DNA from: Salinarimonas sp.
GTDB lineage: Bacteria > Pseudomonadota > Alphaproteobacteria > Rhizobiales > Beijerinckiaceae
Reading direction: 5' to 3'
Assembly: GCF_040111675.1 (NCBI RefSeq)
Contig: NZ_CP157794.1
Location: 2,625,501 to 2,689,500, forward strand
Length of the DNA: 64,000 nt
The notes under the pieces are model-generated. The model searched no databases. It was given only the letters and a program-made list of their open reading frames with translations, and was not told the origin of the DNA. Shown here piece by piece: positions 7,607-17,382 of the stretch; position 1 is the first letter of the stretch; each line of letters starts with the position of its first letter. The position numbers and the translations under genes were made by a program.

Positions 7607-8311
7607 ATGAAGAAGGTCTATCCCGACGCGACGGCGGCGCTCGCGGGGCTGCTCGAGAACGACATGACGATCATGGCCGGCGGCTTCGGCCTGTGCGGCA
7701 TCCCGGAGAGCCTGATCGAGGCGATCAAGCTCTCGGGCGTGAAGGGGCTCACCGTGATCTCGAACAATGCCGGCGTCGACGGCGTCGGGCTCGGCATCCT
7801 GCTGGAGACGCGCCAGATCCGGAAGATGATCTCGTCCTATGTCGGCGAGAACAAGACGTTCGCGCAGCAGTTCCTCGCCGGCGAGCTCGAGCTCGAGTTC
7901 AACCCGCAGGGCACGCTCGCCGAGCGGATCCGCGCCGGCGGCGCGGGCATCCCCGCCTTCTTCACCAAGACCGGCGTCGGCACGCTGATCGCCGAGGGCA
8001 AGGAGGTGCGCGAGTTCGACGGCGAGACCTACGTGATGGAGCGCGGGCTCTTCGCCGACCTCGCCATCGTGCACGCCCATACCGGCGACACCGAAGGCAA
8101 CCTGATCTACCGGAAGACGGCGCGCAACTTCAACCCGATGATGGCGACCGCCGCCGAGGTGACGGTGGCCGAGGTCGAGCACCTGGTCGAGCCGAGCCAG
8201 CTCGACCCGGACCACGTCCACACCCCCGGCATCTTCGTGCAGCGCCTGATCCACGTGCCGCACGCCAAGAAGCACATCGAGCAGCGCACCACCCGCCCGC
8301 GGGCGGCTTGA
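7607..8311 (+). CDS. scoA: 3-oxoacid CoA-transferase subunit A
   Basis: This is the alpha subunit of succinyl-CoA:acetoacetate CoA-transferase, which activates acetoacetate for ketone-body or polyhydroxybutyrate breakdown. It has 234 residues, the usual subunit length. The N-terminal TIMAGGFGLCGIPESLIEAI holds the CoA-transferase GGFGxxGxP motif, and VISNNAGVDGVGLG follows. The ATG at 7607 lies behind GGAGG (the TGGAGGTCG segment). Subunit B follows after 12 bp with its own ribosome site, so the two form one operon ended by the terminator at 9021. Confidence 0.95.
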   Translation: MKKVYPDATAALAGLLENDMTIMAGGFGLCGIPESLIEAIKLSGVKGLTVISNNAGVDGVGLGILLETRQIRKMISSYVGENKTFAQQFLAGELELEFNPQGTLAERIRAGGAGIPAFFTKTGVGTLIAEGKEVREFDGETYVMERGLFADLAIVHAHTGDTEGNLIYRKTARNFNPMMATAAEVTVAEVEHLVEPSQLDPDHVHTPGIFVQRLIHVPHAKKHIEQRTTRPRAA

Positions 8312-8323
8312 GGAGGCGAGACC

Positions 8324-8995
<672 letters not shown>

Positions 8996-9020
8996 GGCCT
9001 CGCCGGCGACCGGAACTCGG

Positions 9021-9058
9021 AGGCCCGCGGGACGCCGATGCGTCCCGCGGGCCTTTTT
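9021..9058. terminator. Rho-independent terminator of scoAB
   Basis: AGGCCCGCGGGACG (9021-9034) pairs perfectly with CGTCCCGCGGGCCT (9041-9054) across a 6-base loop and runs into a T tract. This is a textbook intrinsic terminator in the rightward direction, 25 bp after scoB. Confidence 0.93.
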
Positions 9059-9065
9059 CATGCGC

Positions 9066-9260
9066 TCAGAAGCGCTCGAGCGCGCCGGCGATCAGCGCCG
9101 AGGCGCCGAGCACGACGAAGGTCGTGCAGACCAGCGGATAGATGGTCTCGCCGAAGAAGCCGCGCATGAAGCGCGGCGAGATACCGGCGGCGTTCGGCAT
9201 GCCGAAGCGCACGAGGAGGATGCCGATCGCGAGCAGGATCGGGCCGTAGACGACGGGCAT
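9066..9260 (-). CDS. Small two-helix membrane protein, unknown
   Basis: This is a 64-residue hydrophobic protein with two predicted membrane helices (about residues 3-20 and 40-60) joined by a short basic loop with PRFMRGFFGE. It has no recognised family. The ATG at 9260 has GGGAGA about ten bases upstream, and the reading frame ends just before the scoAB terminator on the convergent strand. It is plausible as a real gene because its hydrophobic pattern is regular, but no function can be given. Confidence 0.6.
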   Translation of the reverse strand: MPVVYGPILLAIGILLVRFGMPNAAGISPRFMRGFFGETIYPLVCTTFVVLGASALIAGALERF

Positions 9261-9360
9261 GGGCGGTCTCCCGCCTTCGCGGAGGAAGGCGTCGCAGGCG
9301 GCGGCCGCGCGTCGCGCGCAATCGCGCCGCTCGTGTCGGAAATGGGTGGAAAGCTACGTG

Positions 9361-9753
9361 TCAGCCGGCCGCGCGCGGAGGGCCGCGGGCCGTATGCGCC
9401 CGTTTGCGAGGCGTGGGTGGCGCCGCCCCGTCGTGCCGCGGGCGCATGAAGGCGCGTGATCCGGCCGGGCCGGGCGCGGCGGCGGCGGTCGCGGGTCGAG
9501 TGCCGCCCCGGACCGGCGGCGCGGCGGCGCAGACGCCGCGGGCGCGCTCGCCGCGCAGGACGCCGTCGCGCGTGCTCTGGGCGATCCAGGCGGCGTCGCG
9601 ATCGGGCGCCGCGCAGGCGGCGACGATGGTCGCGGCGGCGTCGGGGGCGGACGCGCCGGGGCGCACGAAGGCGCCGATCAGCGCGAGCGCGCAGATCAGG
9701 AACAGCCGGGCCGTCGCCGAAGCCGGAATGCCGTCGCGCATCGTGTCGCGCAT
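9361..9753 (-). CDS. Possible secreted protein, doubtful
   Basis: This open frame encodes 130 residues, starting with something like a signal peptide (hydrophobic LFLICALALIGAFV ending ASA near residue 36). A short cysteine-containing region follows, and then a low-complexity Ala/Pro/Arg tail that looks non-coding. There is no convincing ribosome site. It may be a real gene with a shorter body, or chance in GC-rich DNA. Confidence 0.28.
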   Translation of the reverse strand: MRDTMRDGIPASATARLFLICALALIGAFVRPGASAPDAAATIVAACAAPDRDAAWIAQSTRDGVLRGERARGVCAAAPPVRGGTRPATAAAAPGPAGSRAFMRPRHDGAAPPTPRKRAHTARGPPRAAG

Positions 9754-10055
9754 GGAGGACGCAGCACCCGCGAGCCGCCGACGGCGGTCCGGGCCGTGCG
9801 GGCGACGGTCCGGGCACCGCGACGCTGCGCCCGCGCGAGGGCGGCGTCAAGAGGTCTCGCGCGGCGTGGCCGGATCGGGCAGATGCGATGGGCGCCGCCT
9901 CGCGTCCCGGCCTCACGCCGGGCGCCACGACACCTCCCCGAGGGCGCCCCCGCGGAGAGGTCGACGGCCGCATGCCGGCGTGCAGGGACCCTCGGCCTCG
10001 CTGGCGCGTTGCGCTCCTCGACGCCATCTCACCGGAACAGCGAAGGAGAGCGCCC
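9754..10055. other. Non-coding stretch, nothing recognised
   Basis: About 300 bp of GC-rich sequence upstream of the DUF4112 gene, with no convincing frame, repeat or hairpin. It presumably contains the promoter of the downstream gene. Confidence 0.5.
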
Positions 10056-10463
10056 GTGAACGATACCGGCTATGGAACCGCCTCGGGGGCCTATGCCCGC
10101 GACGGATACGAGCGCGACGGGGTGCGGCGCGCGAGCGAGCGGCTGGAGAGCCTCGCGCGGCTGCTCGATTCCTCGATCCGCGTGCCGGGCACGCGCTTCA
10201 CCTTCGGCCTCGATTCGATCCTGTCGCTGGTGCCGGTGGTGGGCTCGTTCGTCGGCGCGGGCGTCTCGGCCTACCTGGTCATCGAGGCCTACCGGCTCGG
10301 CGCGCCGCGCGCGACGCTCGCCGCGATGCTCGCCAATATCGGGCTCGACACCGTGCTCGGCTCGATCCCGGTGATCGGCTTCGTGTTCGACGCGCTCTAC
10401 AAGGCCAACAATCGGAACGTCGCCATCCTGCGGCGCCATCTCGCCCGCGCCGGACGCCTGTGA
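10056..10463 (+). CDS. DUF4112 family membrane protein
   Basis: This 135-residue protein belongs to DUF4112. The core LDSSIRVPGTRFTFGLDSIL followed by LVPVVGSFVGAGVSAYL (residues ~32-68) is the family hallmark, and a second hydrophobic stretch, TVLGSIPVIGFVFDALYKANNRN, follows. It is predicted to be an inner-membrane protein with two short membrane segments and a charged N-terminus. Function is unknown across the family. The start is GTG at 10056 behind GAAGGAG. The 3' end lies 6 bp from the convergent receiver gene. Confidence 0.88.
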   Translation: MNDTGYGTASGAYARDGYERDGVRRASERLESLARLLDSSIRVPGTRFTFGLDSILSLVPVVGSFVGAGVSAYLVIEAYRLGAPRATLAAMLANIGLDTVLGSIPVIGFVFDALYKANNRNVAILRRHLARAGRL

Positions 10464-10469
10464 CCGCCC

Positions 10470-10847
10470 TCAGGCGGCGGCGAGATCGCTGACGATCCAG
10501 CGCGCGAGATCGGCCGCGTCGAAGGGCTTCTCCCAGCGCGGCGCGTCGGCGAGGCCGGCGGGGACGACGTTGGCGGCGTAGCCGGTGGCGAAGACGAAGG
10601 GCACGCCCCGCGCCTTCAAGGCCCGCGCGACGTCGAAGACGAGATCACCGTGCAAGTTGATGTCGAGCACCGCGCGATCGATCCGCTCGCGCCCGACGAG
10701 CGCCAGCGCCTCCGCCGGGTCGCCGACAGGCCCGAGGACGTCGACGCCCTCCTGAACCAGGGCCTGCGCCAAGTCGTCGGCGATGAAGTACTCGTCCTCC
10801 ACCACGAGGACGCGCGGACGCTCGGAGCCTTGCGCTGGGTAAGACAT
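10470..10847 (-). CDS. Single-domain response regulator
   Basis: A 125-residue stand-alone receiver (REC) domain. The acidic pair is in VVEDEYF, the phospho-acceptor aspartate in AVLDINL, the threonine in FVFATGY and the lysine in WEKPF. It has no output domain, so it should act in a phosphorelay or by protein contact, as CheY- or DivK-like proteins do. The ATG at 10847 follows AAGGATATTTAC. No histidine kinase is nearby. It is clearly similar to the receiver at 12989-13363, which shares ADDL, AVLDINL and RGVPFVFATGY. Confidence 0.93.
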   Translation of the reverse strand: MSYPAQGSERPRVLVVEDEYFIADDLAQALVQEGVDVLGPVGDPAEALALVGRERIDRAVLDINLHGDLVFDVARALKARGVPFVFATGYAANVVPAGLADAPRWEKPFDAADLARWIVSDLAAA

Positions 10848-11020
10848 GTAAATATCCTTGAGTTGTCGGCAGCTTACGCCAACCGCCCGACAGGAGGACC
10901 GTACCAATACCACGCGCGCCTGCCAAGCCCGAACCCGTCCACGGGGTTGCGCCCACGCTCCGGCGCGCTTAGCCCTAGATTCCGTGTTGCCCCGCTTTGC
11001 GGGCCGTCGGAGGCGATTTC

Positions 11021-11956
11021 ATGGCGCGCGCGATCATCATCGACACCGATCCGGGACAGGACGACGCGATCGCCATCCTGCTCGCGCTGGCCTCGCCGGA
11101 GATCGAGGTCCTGGGCGTGTGCGCGGTGGCCGGAAACGTGCCCCTGGCGCGCACCGCGGTGAACGTGCGCAAGGTGCTCGAGCTCGCCGGGCGCACGGAC
11201 GTGCCCGCCTTCGCGGGGGCGGACCGGCCGCTGCTGCGCCCGCTCGTGACCGCGGAATACGTGCACGGCAAGACCGGGCTCGACGGCGCCGATCTCCCCG
11301 AGCCGACCATGCCGCTCGATGCGCGCCACGCGGCGGACTTCATCGTCGAGACGGTGATGAGCCGACCGGAGAAGAGCGTCACGCTCTGCCCGCTCGCGCC
11401 GCTCACCAACATCGCGCTGGCGCTGGCCAAGGAGCCGCGCATCGCCGAGCGCCTTCAAGGCATCGTCCTGATGGGCGGAGGCGTGTTCGAGGGCGGCAAC
11501 CGCACGCCGGCGGCGGAATTCAACATCTACGTCGACCCGGAGGCGGCGCAGCGGGTGTTCCAGTCGGGCGCGGACGTGACCTTCATCCCGCTCGACTGCA
11601 CGCACCAGGCGCTCACGACCGCGAAGCGGACGGCCGCGATCCGTGCGCTCGGGTCGCCGGTGGCCCAGGCGGTGGCCGGCTGGCTCGACTTCTTCGAGCG
11701 CTTCGACGAGCAGAAATACGGCACCGACGGCGGGCCGCTGCACGACCCCTGCGTGATCGCCTACCTGCTGCGGCCGGACCTGTTCCGGGGCAAGCGCGTC
11801 GCGGTGGCGGTGGAGACCGGCTCGGAGCTGACGCGGGGCATGACCGTGACCGACTGGTGGGGCGTCACCGAGGAGGCCCCCAACGCGACCATGCTGCGCG
11901 ACGTCGACGCCGACGGCTTCTTCGCGCTCTTGACGGAGCGGCTGGCGCGGCTGTGA
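11021..11956 (+). CDS. Inosine-uridine preferring nucleoside hydrolase
   Basis: This 311-residue enzyme splits the N-glycosidic bond of purine or pyrimidine ribonucleosides for salvage. The Ca2+-binding N-terminus is IIIDTDPGQDDA (D8, D10, D14, D15). The conserved ALGPLTNIA-type segment reads PLAPLTNIALAL, followed by VLMGGG. The C-terminal active-site histidine is in GPLHDPCVIAYLL. Length is normal. The ATG at 11021 has GGAGG at a good distance; an earlier in-frame ATG adds eight residues without homology. It seems to stand alone, with no transporter beside it. Confidence 0.94.
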   Translation: MARAIIIDTDPGQDDAIAILLALASPEIEVLGVCAVAGNVPLARTAVNVRKVLELAGRTDVPAFAGADRPLLRPLVTAEYVHGKTGLDGADLPEPTMPLDARHAADFIVETVMSRPEKSVTLCPLAPLTNIALALAKEPRIAERLQGIVLMGGGVFEGGNRTPAAEFNIYVDPEAAQRVFQSGADVTFIPLDCTHQALTTAKRTAAIRALGSPVAQAVAGWLDFFERFDEQKYGTDGGPLHDPCVIAYLLRPDLFRGKRVAVAVETGSELTRGMTVTDWWGVTEEAPNATMLRDVDADGFFALLTERLARL

Positions 11957-12059
11957 GGGCGCGCGATCGTGGCGCCCGGGGCGACGGGTCGCGCGTCGCC
12001 CGTTGACGCGGCGGCGGCGCGGCGAGAGCATGGGCGGGCAAGCCCCACCGGAGGTCGCC

Positions 12060-12317
12060 ATGCGCCGTTTCGCCGTTCTCGCGCCGGCTCTGCTCCTCGC
12101 CGCCTCGGCCGCGGCGCAGGAGGCGCCGCGCGTGGCGCCGGCCGCGAACCCTTTCCCCGGAGAGCACGCCTGCATGTGCCGGGCCTTCGGCGAGGCCTAC
12201 GAGGTGGGGGAGCGCGTCTGCCTCGGCCGGGGGCCGGGCGCGCGCATCGCGGAGTGCACGATCGAGGTCAACGTGATGAGCTGGCGCGTCACCGGCGAGC
12301 CCTGCCCGCCGTCGTGA
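12060..12317 (+). CDS. Small secreted cysteine-containing protein, unknown
   Basis: An 85-residue protein with a clear Sec signal peptide (MRRFAVLAPALLLAASAAAQ). The mature part is ~65 residues with four cysteines (CMCRAFGEAYEVGERVCLG ... GEPC), which suggests a disulphide-bonded periplasmic protein. The ATG at 12060 follows GGAGGTCGCC; an in-frame ATG at 12030 would spoil the signal peptide. No named family was recognised. Confidence 0.75.
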   Translation: MRRFAVLAPALLLAASAAAQEAPRVAPAANPFPGEHACMCRAFGEAYEVGERVCLGRGPGARIAECTIEVNVMSWRVTGEPCPPS

Positions 12318-12324
12318 CGCTGTC

Positions 12325-12483
12325 TCAGGCGCAGGCCGTCGGCGCGCTCTTGCGGGGCGAGCAGGTGGCGTCCGCCGCCTGCGCGGGGCTCGCGATCAGC
12401 GGGGCGACGAGGACGAGCCCCGCGCCGAGCGCGAGGGCGGCGAGCAGCGTGGCGAGCGGAGCGGTGCGGGTGCGGCGGGTCAC
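12325..12483 (-). CDS. Possible tiny exported peptide
   Basis: A GTG-initiated frame of 52 codons. It has a basic N-terminus (TRRTRT), a strong hydrophobic core and an ASPAQA cleavage motif, leaving a mature peptide of only about 16 residues with two cysteines. GGAGA precedes the start by eight bases. The signal-peptide shape argues that it is real. The extreme shortness and high GC argue for caution. It ends 7 bp from the convergent secreted-protein gene. Confidence 0.4.
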   Translation of the reverse strand: MTRRTRTAPLATLLAALALGAGLVLVAPLIASPAQAADATCSPRKSAPTACA

Positions 12484-12555
12484 GGCGGGTCTCCGGCGGG
12501 AAACGATCTCTCGCCTTCGACGGAGCGTGGCCGTGAACGGTTCGATCGGGTGCGC

Positions 12556-12804
12556 TCAGGCGAGGCGCAGCTCGCCCGTGGCGGGGCGGTCGCGGCGACC
12601 GGGCGCGGGCTCGCCGGTGAGCCTCGCGCGGATCGTCTCGTAGGTCTCGGTGACGTAGACGGCGTTGTTCCCGTCGGCCTTGGGCGTGGTGTAGACGACG
12701 CTGCCCGGCCCGTCGCGGCGGGTCTCCACCTTGACGATGTGGGCGACGTTGATCAGCACCTTGGACTTGACGACGTTGTTCTCGGTGAGCTCGACGAAGG
12801 CCAT
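12556..12804 (-). CDS. Conserved-looking small cytosolic protein, unknown
   Basis: An 82-residue protein beginning MAFVELTENNVV. The pattern of alternating hydrophobics (VLINVAHIVKVE ... SVVYTT ... AVYVTETYETI) suggests a small beta-rich fold and recalls the FlbD-like layout, but it is not close enough to name. The last ~20 residues are charged and probably disordered. GGGAGA precedes the ATG. It is divergent from the second receiver gene. Function is unknown. Confidence 0.65.
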   Translation of the reverse strand: MAFVELTENNVVKSKVLINVAHIVKVETRRDGPGSVVYTTPKADGNNAVYVTETYETIRARLTGEPAPGRRDRPATGELRLA

Positions 12805-12988
12805 GGCGTCTCCCGGCGCGCCCGCACGGCGCGCACCGTTGATCCTGCGAGGGTTGCCGCTCTCTTCGCACGCCGCGGTTTCGGCCGGGTTAAGCCGCGG
12901 CCGCGCGGATGAACCGTCCGGCGGACAGCCACGTTGTCCCCGGGGCGACAGCAGCGCAGTCCGGTCGCGCGCAACGCGGGAGGCAGCG

Positions 12989-13363
12989 ATGACCGACCTC
13001 TCCAGCCTCGCCGGCCGCATCGTTCTCGTCGCGGAGGACGAGTTCTTCGTGGCGGACGACCTCGTCCACGCCCTGGAACGGCGCGGCGCGCGCGTGGTCG
13101 GGCCGGCGACGAGCGTCGCGCAGGCGCTGCGGCTGACGGAGGCGACGCCCGCCCTCGACGCCGCCGTGCTCGACATCAACCTGAAGGGCGAGATGGTCTT
13201 TCCCGTCGCCGATGCGCTGTCGGCGCGCGGCGTGCCCTTCGTCTTTGCGACCGGCTACGGCAGCGAGGTGCTGCCGAGCCGCTATTCCGGGCGGGTGCGC
13301 TGCGAGAAGCCCGTGGACCCCGACGACGTCGCTCGGGCGCTGATGCGGGAGGCCCGGAACTGA
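12989..13363 (+). CDS. Single-domain response regulator
   Basis: A 124-residue stand-alone REC domain. AEDEFFVADDLVHAL carries the acidic pocket, AVLDINLKG the phospho-acceptor aspartate, FVFATGYG the switch threonine and CEKPVD the lysine. It is a close relative of the receiver at 10470-10847 and probably arose by duplication. There is no output domain and no kinase nearby. GGGAGGCAGCG lies just upstream of the ATG. It is convergent with the iron alcohol dehydrogenase gene, only 17 bp away. Confidence 0.93.
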   Translation: MTDLSSLAGRIVLVAEDEFFVADDLVHALERRGARVVGPATSVAQALRLTEATPALDAAVLDINLKGEMVFPVADALSARGVPFVFATGYGSEVLPSRYSGRVRCEKPVDPDDVARALMREARN

Positions 13364-13380
13364 GCCCGGGCACGGCCGCC

Positions 13381-14544
13381 TCAGAGCCGCTCGTCCCAGG
13401 CCGCCAGGAAGATCGCCTTCGCGCCCGCTTCGTCGAGCGGGACCGGATTACCGCCCGCCGTCGGGTCGACTACCGCCATCGCCGCGACTTCGTCCGCGGC
13501 CGCCGGGTCGATCGCCTCCGAGAGGCCGCGCAGGCCGTGCGGCACGCCGAGCTCCTCGCGCAGCTTCAAGACCCAGGCGAGAAGGCCGTCGAAGCCGCCC
13601 TGCAGGCCGAGGAAGGCCGCGAGCCGGCGGCACTTCGCCTCGATCGCCGGGCGGTTGTGGACGAGCACGTAGGGCATGAACACGGCGTTCGTCATGCCGT
13701 GATGCGTGTGATGGAGCGCGCCCACCGGGTGCGAGAGCGAGTGGATCGCGCCGAGCCCCTTCTGGAAGGCGACGGCGCCCATGGCGGCGGCGCTCATCAT
13801 GTCGCCCCGCGCGGCGATGTCGGACCCGTCCGCCGCGACCTTCGGCAGGGCCTCCTTGACGAGGCGCATGCCCTCCAGCGCGATGCCCTCCGACATCGGG
13901 TGGTAGGAGGGCGCGCAATAGGCCTCGAGACAATGGGCGAGCGCGTCCATGCCGGTGCCCACCGTGACGACGCGCGGCATGCCCACCGTGAGCTCGGGAT
14001 CGCAGATCACGACGGCGGGCAGCATCTTCGGGTGGAAGATCACCTTCTTGGTGCGGATCGCCTCGTTGGTGACGACGCCGGCGCGGCCGACCTCGGAGCC
14101 CGTGCCCGCCGTGGTCGGCACGGCGACGATGGGCGCGATGCCGTCGGGCGTCGCGCGCGTCCACCAGTCGCCGATGTCCTCGAAATCCCAGATCGGGCGC
14201 GTCTGCGCCTGCATGAAGGCGATCAGCTTGCCCACGTCGAGCGCCGAGCCGCCGCCGAAGGCGACGACGCCGTCGTGCCCGCCGGCGCGGTAGGCCGCGA
14301 CGCCGGCCTCGACGTTGGCGCCCACCGGGTTCGGCGCGACGTCCGAGAACATCTCGGCCGCGAGGCCCGCCTCGCGCAGGACGGCCATGGCCCGTTCGGC
14401 GATGGGCAGGCCCGCGACGACGGGATCGGTGACGACGAGGGGACGGCTCATGCCGGCGGCGCGGCAGGCCTCGCCCAGCTCGGACAGGCGGCCGGCGCCG
14501 AAGCGCACGGCGGTGGGGTAGCTCCAGTTGGCTCTGACGGACAT
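13381..14544 (-). CDS. Iron-containing alcohol dehydrogenase
   Basis: A 387-residue NAD(P)-dependent group III alcohol dehydrogenase. The Rossmann motif GGGSALDVGK is at ~97. The metal ligands are D200 and H204 in GMDALAHCLEAY plus histidines in the AIHSLSHPVGALHHTHHG segment, all intact. It is the last gene of the seven-gene operon, 41 bp behind the aldehyde dehydrogenase. With that enzyme it could oxidise an alcohol group to an acid. The substrate is not evident from sequence; an amino alcohol or its gamma-glutamyl derivative is the inference from context. Confidence 0.94.
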   Translation of the reverse strand: MSVRANWSYPTAVRFGAGRLSELGEACRAAGMSRPLVVTDPVVAGLPIAERAMAVLREAGLAAEMFSDVAPNPVGANVEAGVAAYRAGGHDGVVAFGGGSALDVGKLIAFMQAQTRPIWDFEDIGDWWTRATPDGIAPIVAVPTTAGTGSEVGRAGVVTNEAIRTKKVIFHPKMLPAVVICDPELTVGMPRVVTVGTGMDALAHCLEAYCAPSYHPMSEGIALEGMRLVKEALPKVAADGSDIAARGDMMSAAAMGAVAFQKGLGAIHSLSHPVGALHHTHHGMTNAVFMPYVLVHNRPAIEAKCRRLAAFLGLQGGFDGLLAWVLKLREELGVPHGLRGLSEAIDPAAADEVAAMAVVDPTAGGNPVPLDEAGAKAIFLAAWDERL

Positions 14545-14585
14545 GAGAGGGCTCGTTCTCGCTCGAGAGGCCGGCTTGTGCGGGA

Positions 14586-15977
<1,392 letters not shown>

Positions 15978-15985
15978 GGCGGTCC

Positions 15986-17353
15986 TCAGGCGCGTTCGAA
16001 GCCGCGCTTCAGCTCCCAGTCGGTGACGCGGCGGTCGTATTCCGCCTGCTCCCAGTCGGCCCCGTGGGCGTAATGGGCGACGACGCCCTCGCCAAGCGCG
16101 GATTTCAGCATCGCCGACGCGCGGAACGCCGCCGTCGCCTCGCGCAGGGTCTTGGGGATCTCGGGCACCTCGGCGCCCCCGGCATAGGCGTCGCCCTCGA
16201 AGGCGGGCTCCAGTGCGAGGTTCTCCTCGACGCCGGCGAGCCCCGCTGCGATCAGGCCCGCCAGCGCCAGGTACGGGTTGAGGTCGGCGCCGCCGATCCG
16301 GCACTCGATGCGCACGGCCCTGGTGTCCTCGCCGCAGAGCCGGAAGCCGGCGGTGCGGTTGTCGCGCGACCACACGGCCTTCGTCGGCGCGAAGGTGCCG
16401 ACCTGGAAGCGCTTGTAGGAATTGACGTAGGGCGCCAGCAGCAGGGTGATGTCGCGCGCGTATTTCAGCTGGCCGGCGAGGAAGCTCTTCATCAGCGGGG
16501 ACATGCCCTGCGGGGCTTCCGCGTCGTGGAAGAGCGGGCGCCTGTCCGCGTCCGCGAGCGAGAGATGGACGTGGCTCGACGAGCCGGCGAGGTCGTAGTC
16601 CCACTTCGCCATGAAGGTGACGGCCTTGCCGTGGAGGTGCGCGATCTCCTTGATGCCGTTCTTGAGGATGGCGTGGCGGTCGGCCATGGTCAGCGCGTCC
16701 GTGTAGCGGACGTTGATCTCCTCCTGGCCCGGGCCCCATTCGCCCTTCGAGTTCTCCACCGGGACGCCGGCGCCGGCGAGGCCCCGGCGGATGGCGCGCA
16801 TCACCGGCTCTTCCTTGGTGGTCTGGAGGATGTGGTAGTCCTCGATGTAGGCGCCCGCCGTCTCGAGGCCGCGGAAGCCCTTCTCGTGGATGGCGCGGAA
16901 GCTCTCGTCGAACAGATAGAACTCGAGCTCGGTGGCGCATTGCGCGGTCCAGCCGCGCTCGGCGAGGCGCGCGACCTGCGCCTTCAGGATGGCGCGGGGC
17001 GAGTGCGGCAGCGGGTCGTGGTGGTGGTGGTCGACGACGTCGCAGAGCACGAGCGCCGTGCCCTCGAGCCAGGGTACCCGCCGCAGGGTCGCGAGGTCCG
17101 GCTTCATGGTGAAGTCGCCGTAGCCGCGCTGCCAGTTGGCGACGTCGTAGCCCGGCACCGGCTCCATCTCGAGGTCGTTGGCCAGCAGGTAGTCGCAGGC
17201 GTGGGTCTCGTCGCCGCCCTCGATGAAGAAGGGCGCGTGGAAGCGCTTGCCGACGAGGCGGCCCTGCATGTCGACGAAGCAGACGAGCACGGTGTCGATC
17301 TCGTCCGCGGCGACCGCCGCCTTCAGCTCGTCGAAGGTCATCATCCCGCCCAT
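15986..17353 (-). CDS. Glutamine-synthetase-like gamma-glutamyl-amine ligase
   Basis: A 455-residue member of the GlnA fold. The catalytic domain shows ELEFYLFDE, SSHVHLSL, NRTAGFRLCG with the ATP-binding arginine, and RIECRIGGADLNPYLALA. The last resembles PuuA-type gamma-glutamylpolyamine synthetases more than housekeeping GlnA. It lacks the adenylylation-tyrosine region of type I GS. It sits between a TRAP transporter (29 bp upstream) and aldehyde/alcohol dehydrogenases. By analogy with putrescine, isopropylamine and ethanolamine pathways it probably ligates glutamate to an imported amine at ATP cost. The start at the first ATG of MGGMM is preferred. Confidence 0.9.
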   Translation of the reverse strand: MGGMMTFDELKAAVAADEIDTVLVCFVDMQGRLVGKRFHAPFFIEGGDETHACDYLLANDLEMEPVPGYDVANWQRGYGDFTMKPDLATLRRVPWLEGTALVLCDVVDHHHHDPLPHSPRAILKAQVARLAERGWTAQCATELEFYLFDESFRAIHEKGFRGLETAGAYIEDYHILQTTKEEPVMRAIRRGLAGAGVPVENSKGEWGPGQEEINVRYTDALTMADRHAILKNGIKEIAHLHGKAVTFMAKWDYDLAGSSSHVHLSLADADRRPLFHDAEAPQGMSPLMKSFLAGQLKYARDITLLLAPYVNSYKRFQVGTFAPTKAVWSRDNRTAGFRLCGEDTRAVRIECRIGGADLNPYLALAGLIAAGLAGVEENLALEPAFEGDAYAGGAEVPEIPKTLREATAAFRASAMLKSALGEGVVAHYAHGADWEQAEYDRRVTDWELKRGFERA

Positions 17354-17382
17354 CCCGCACCCCTTTCTCGTTGTCGCAGTTC

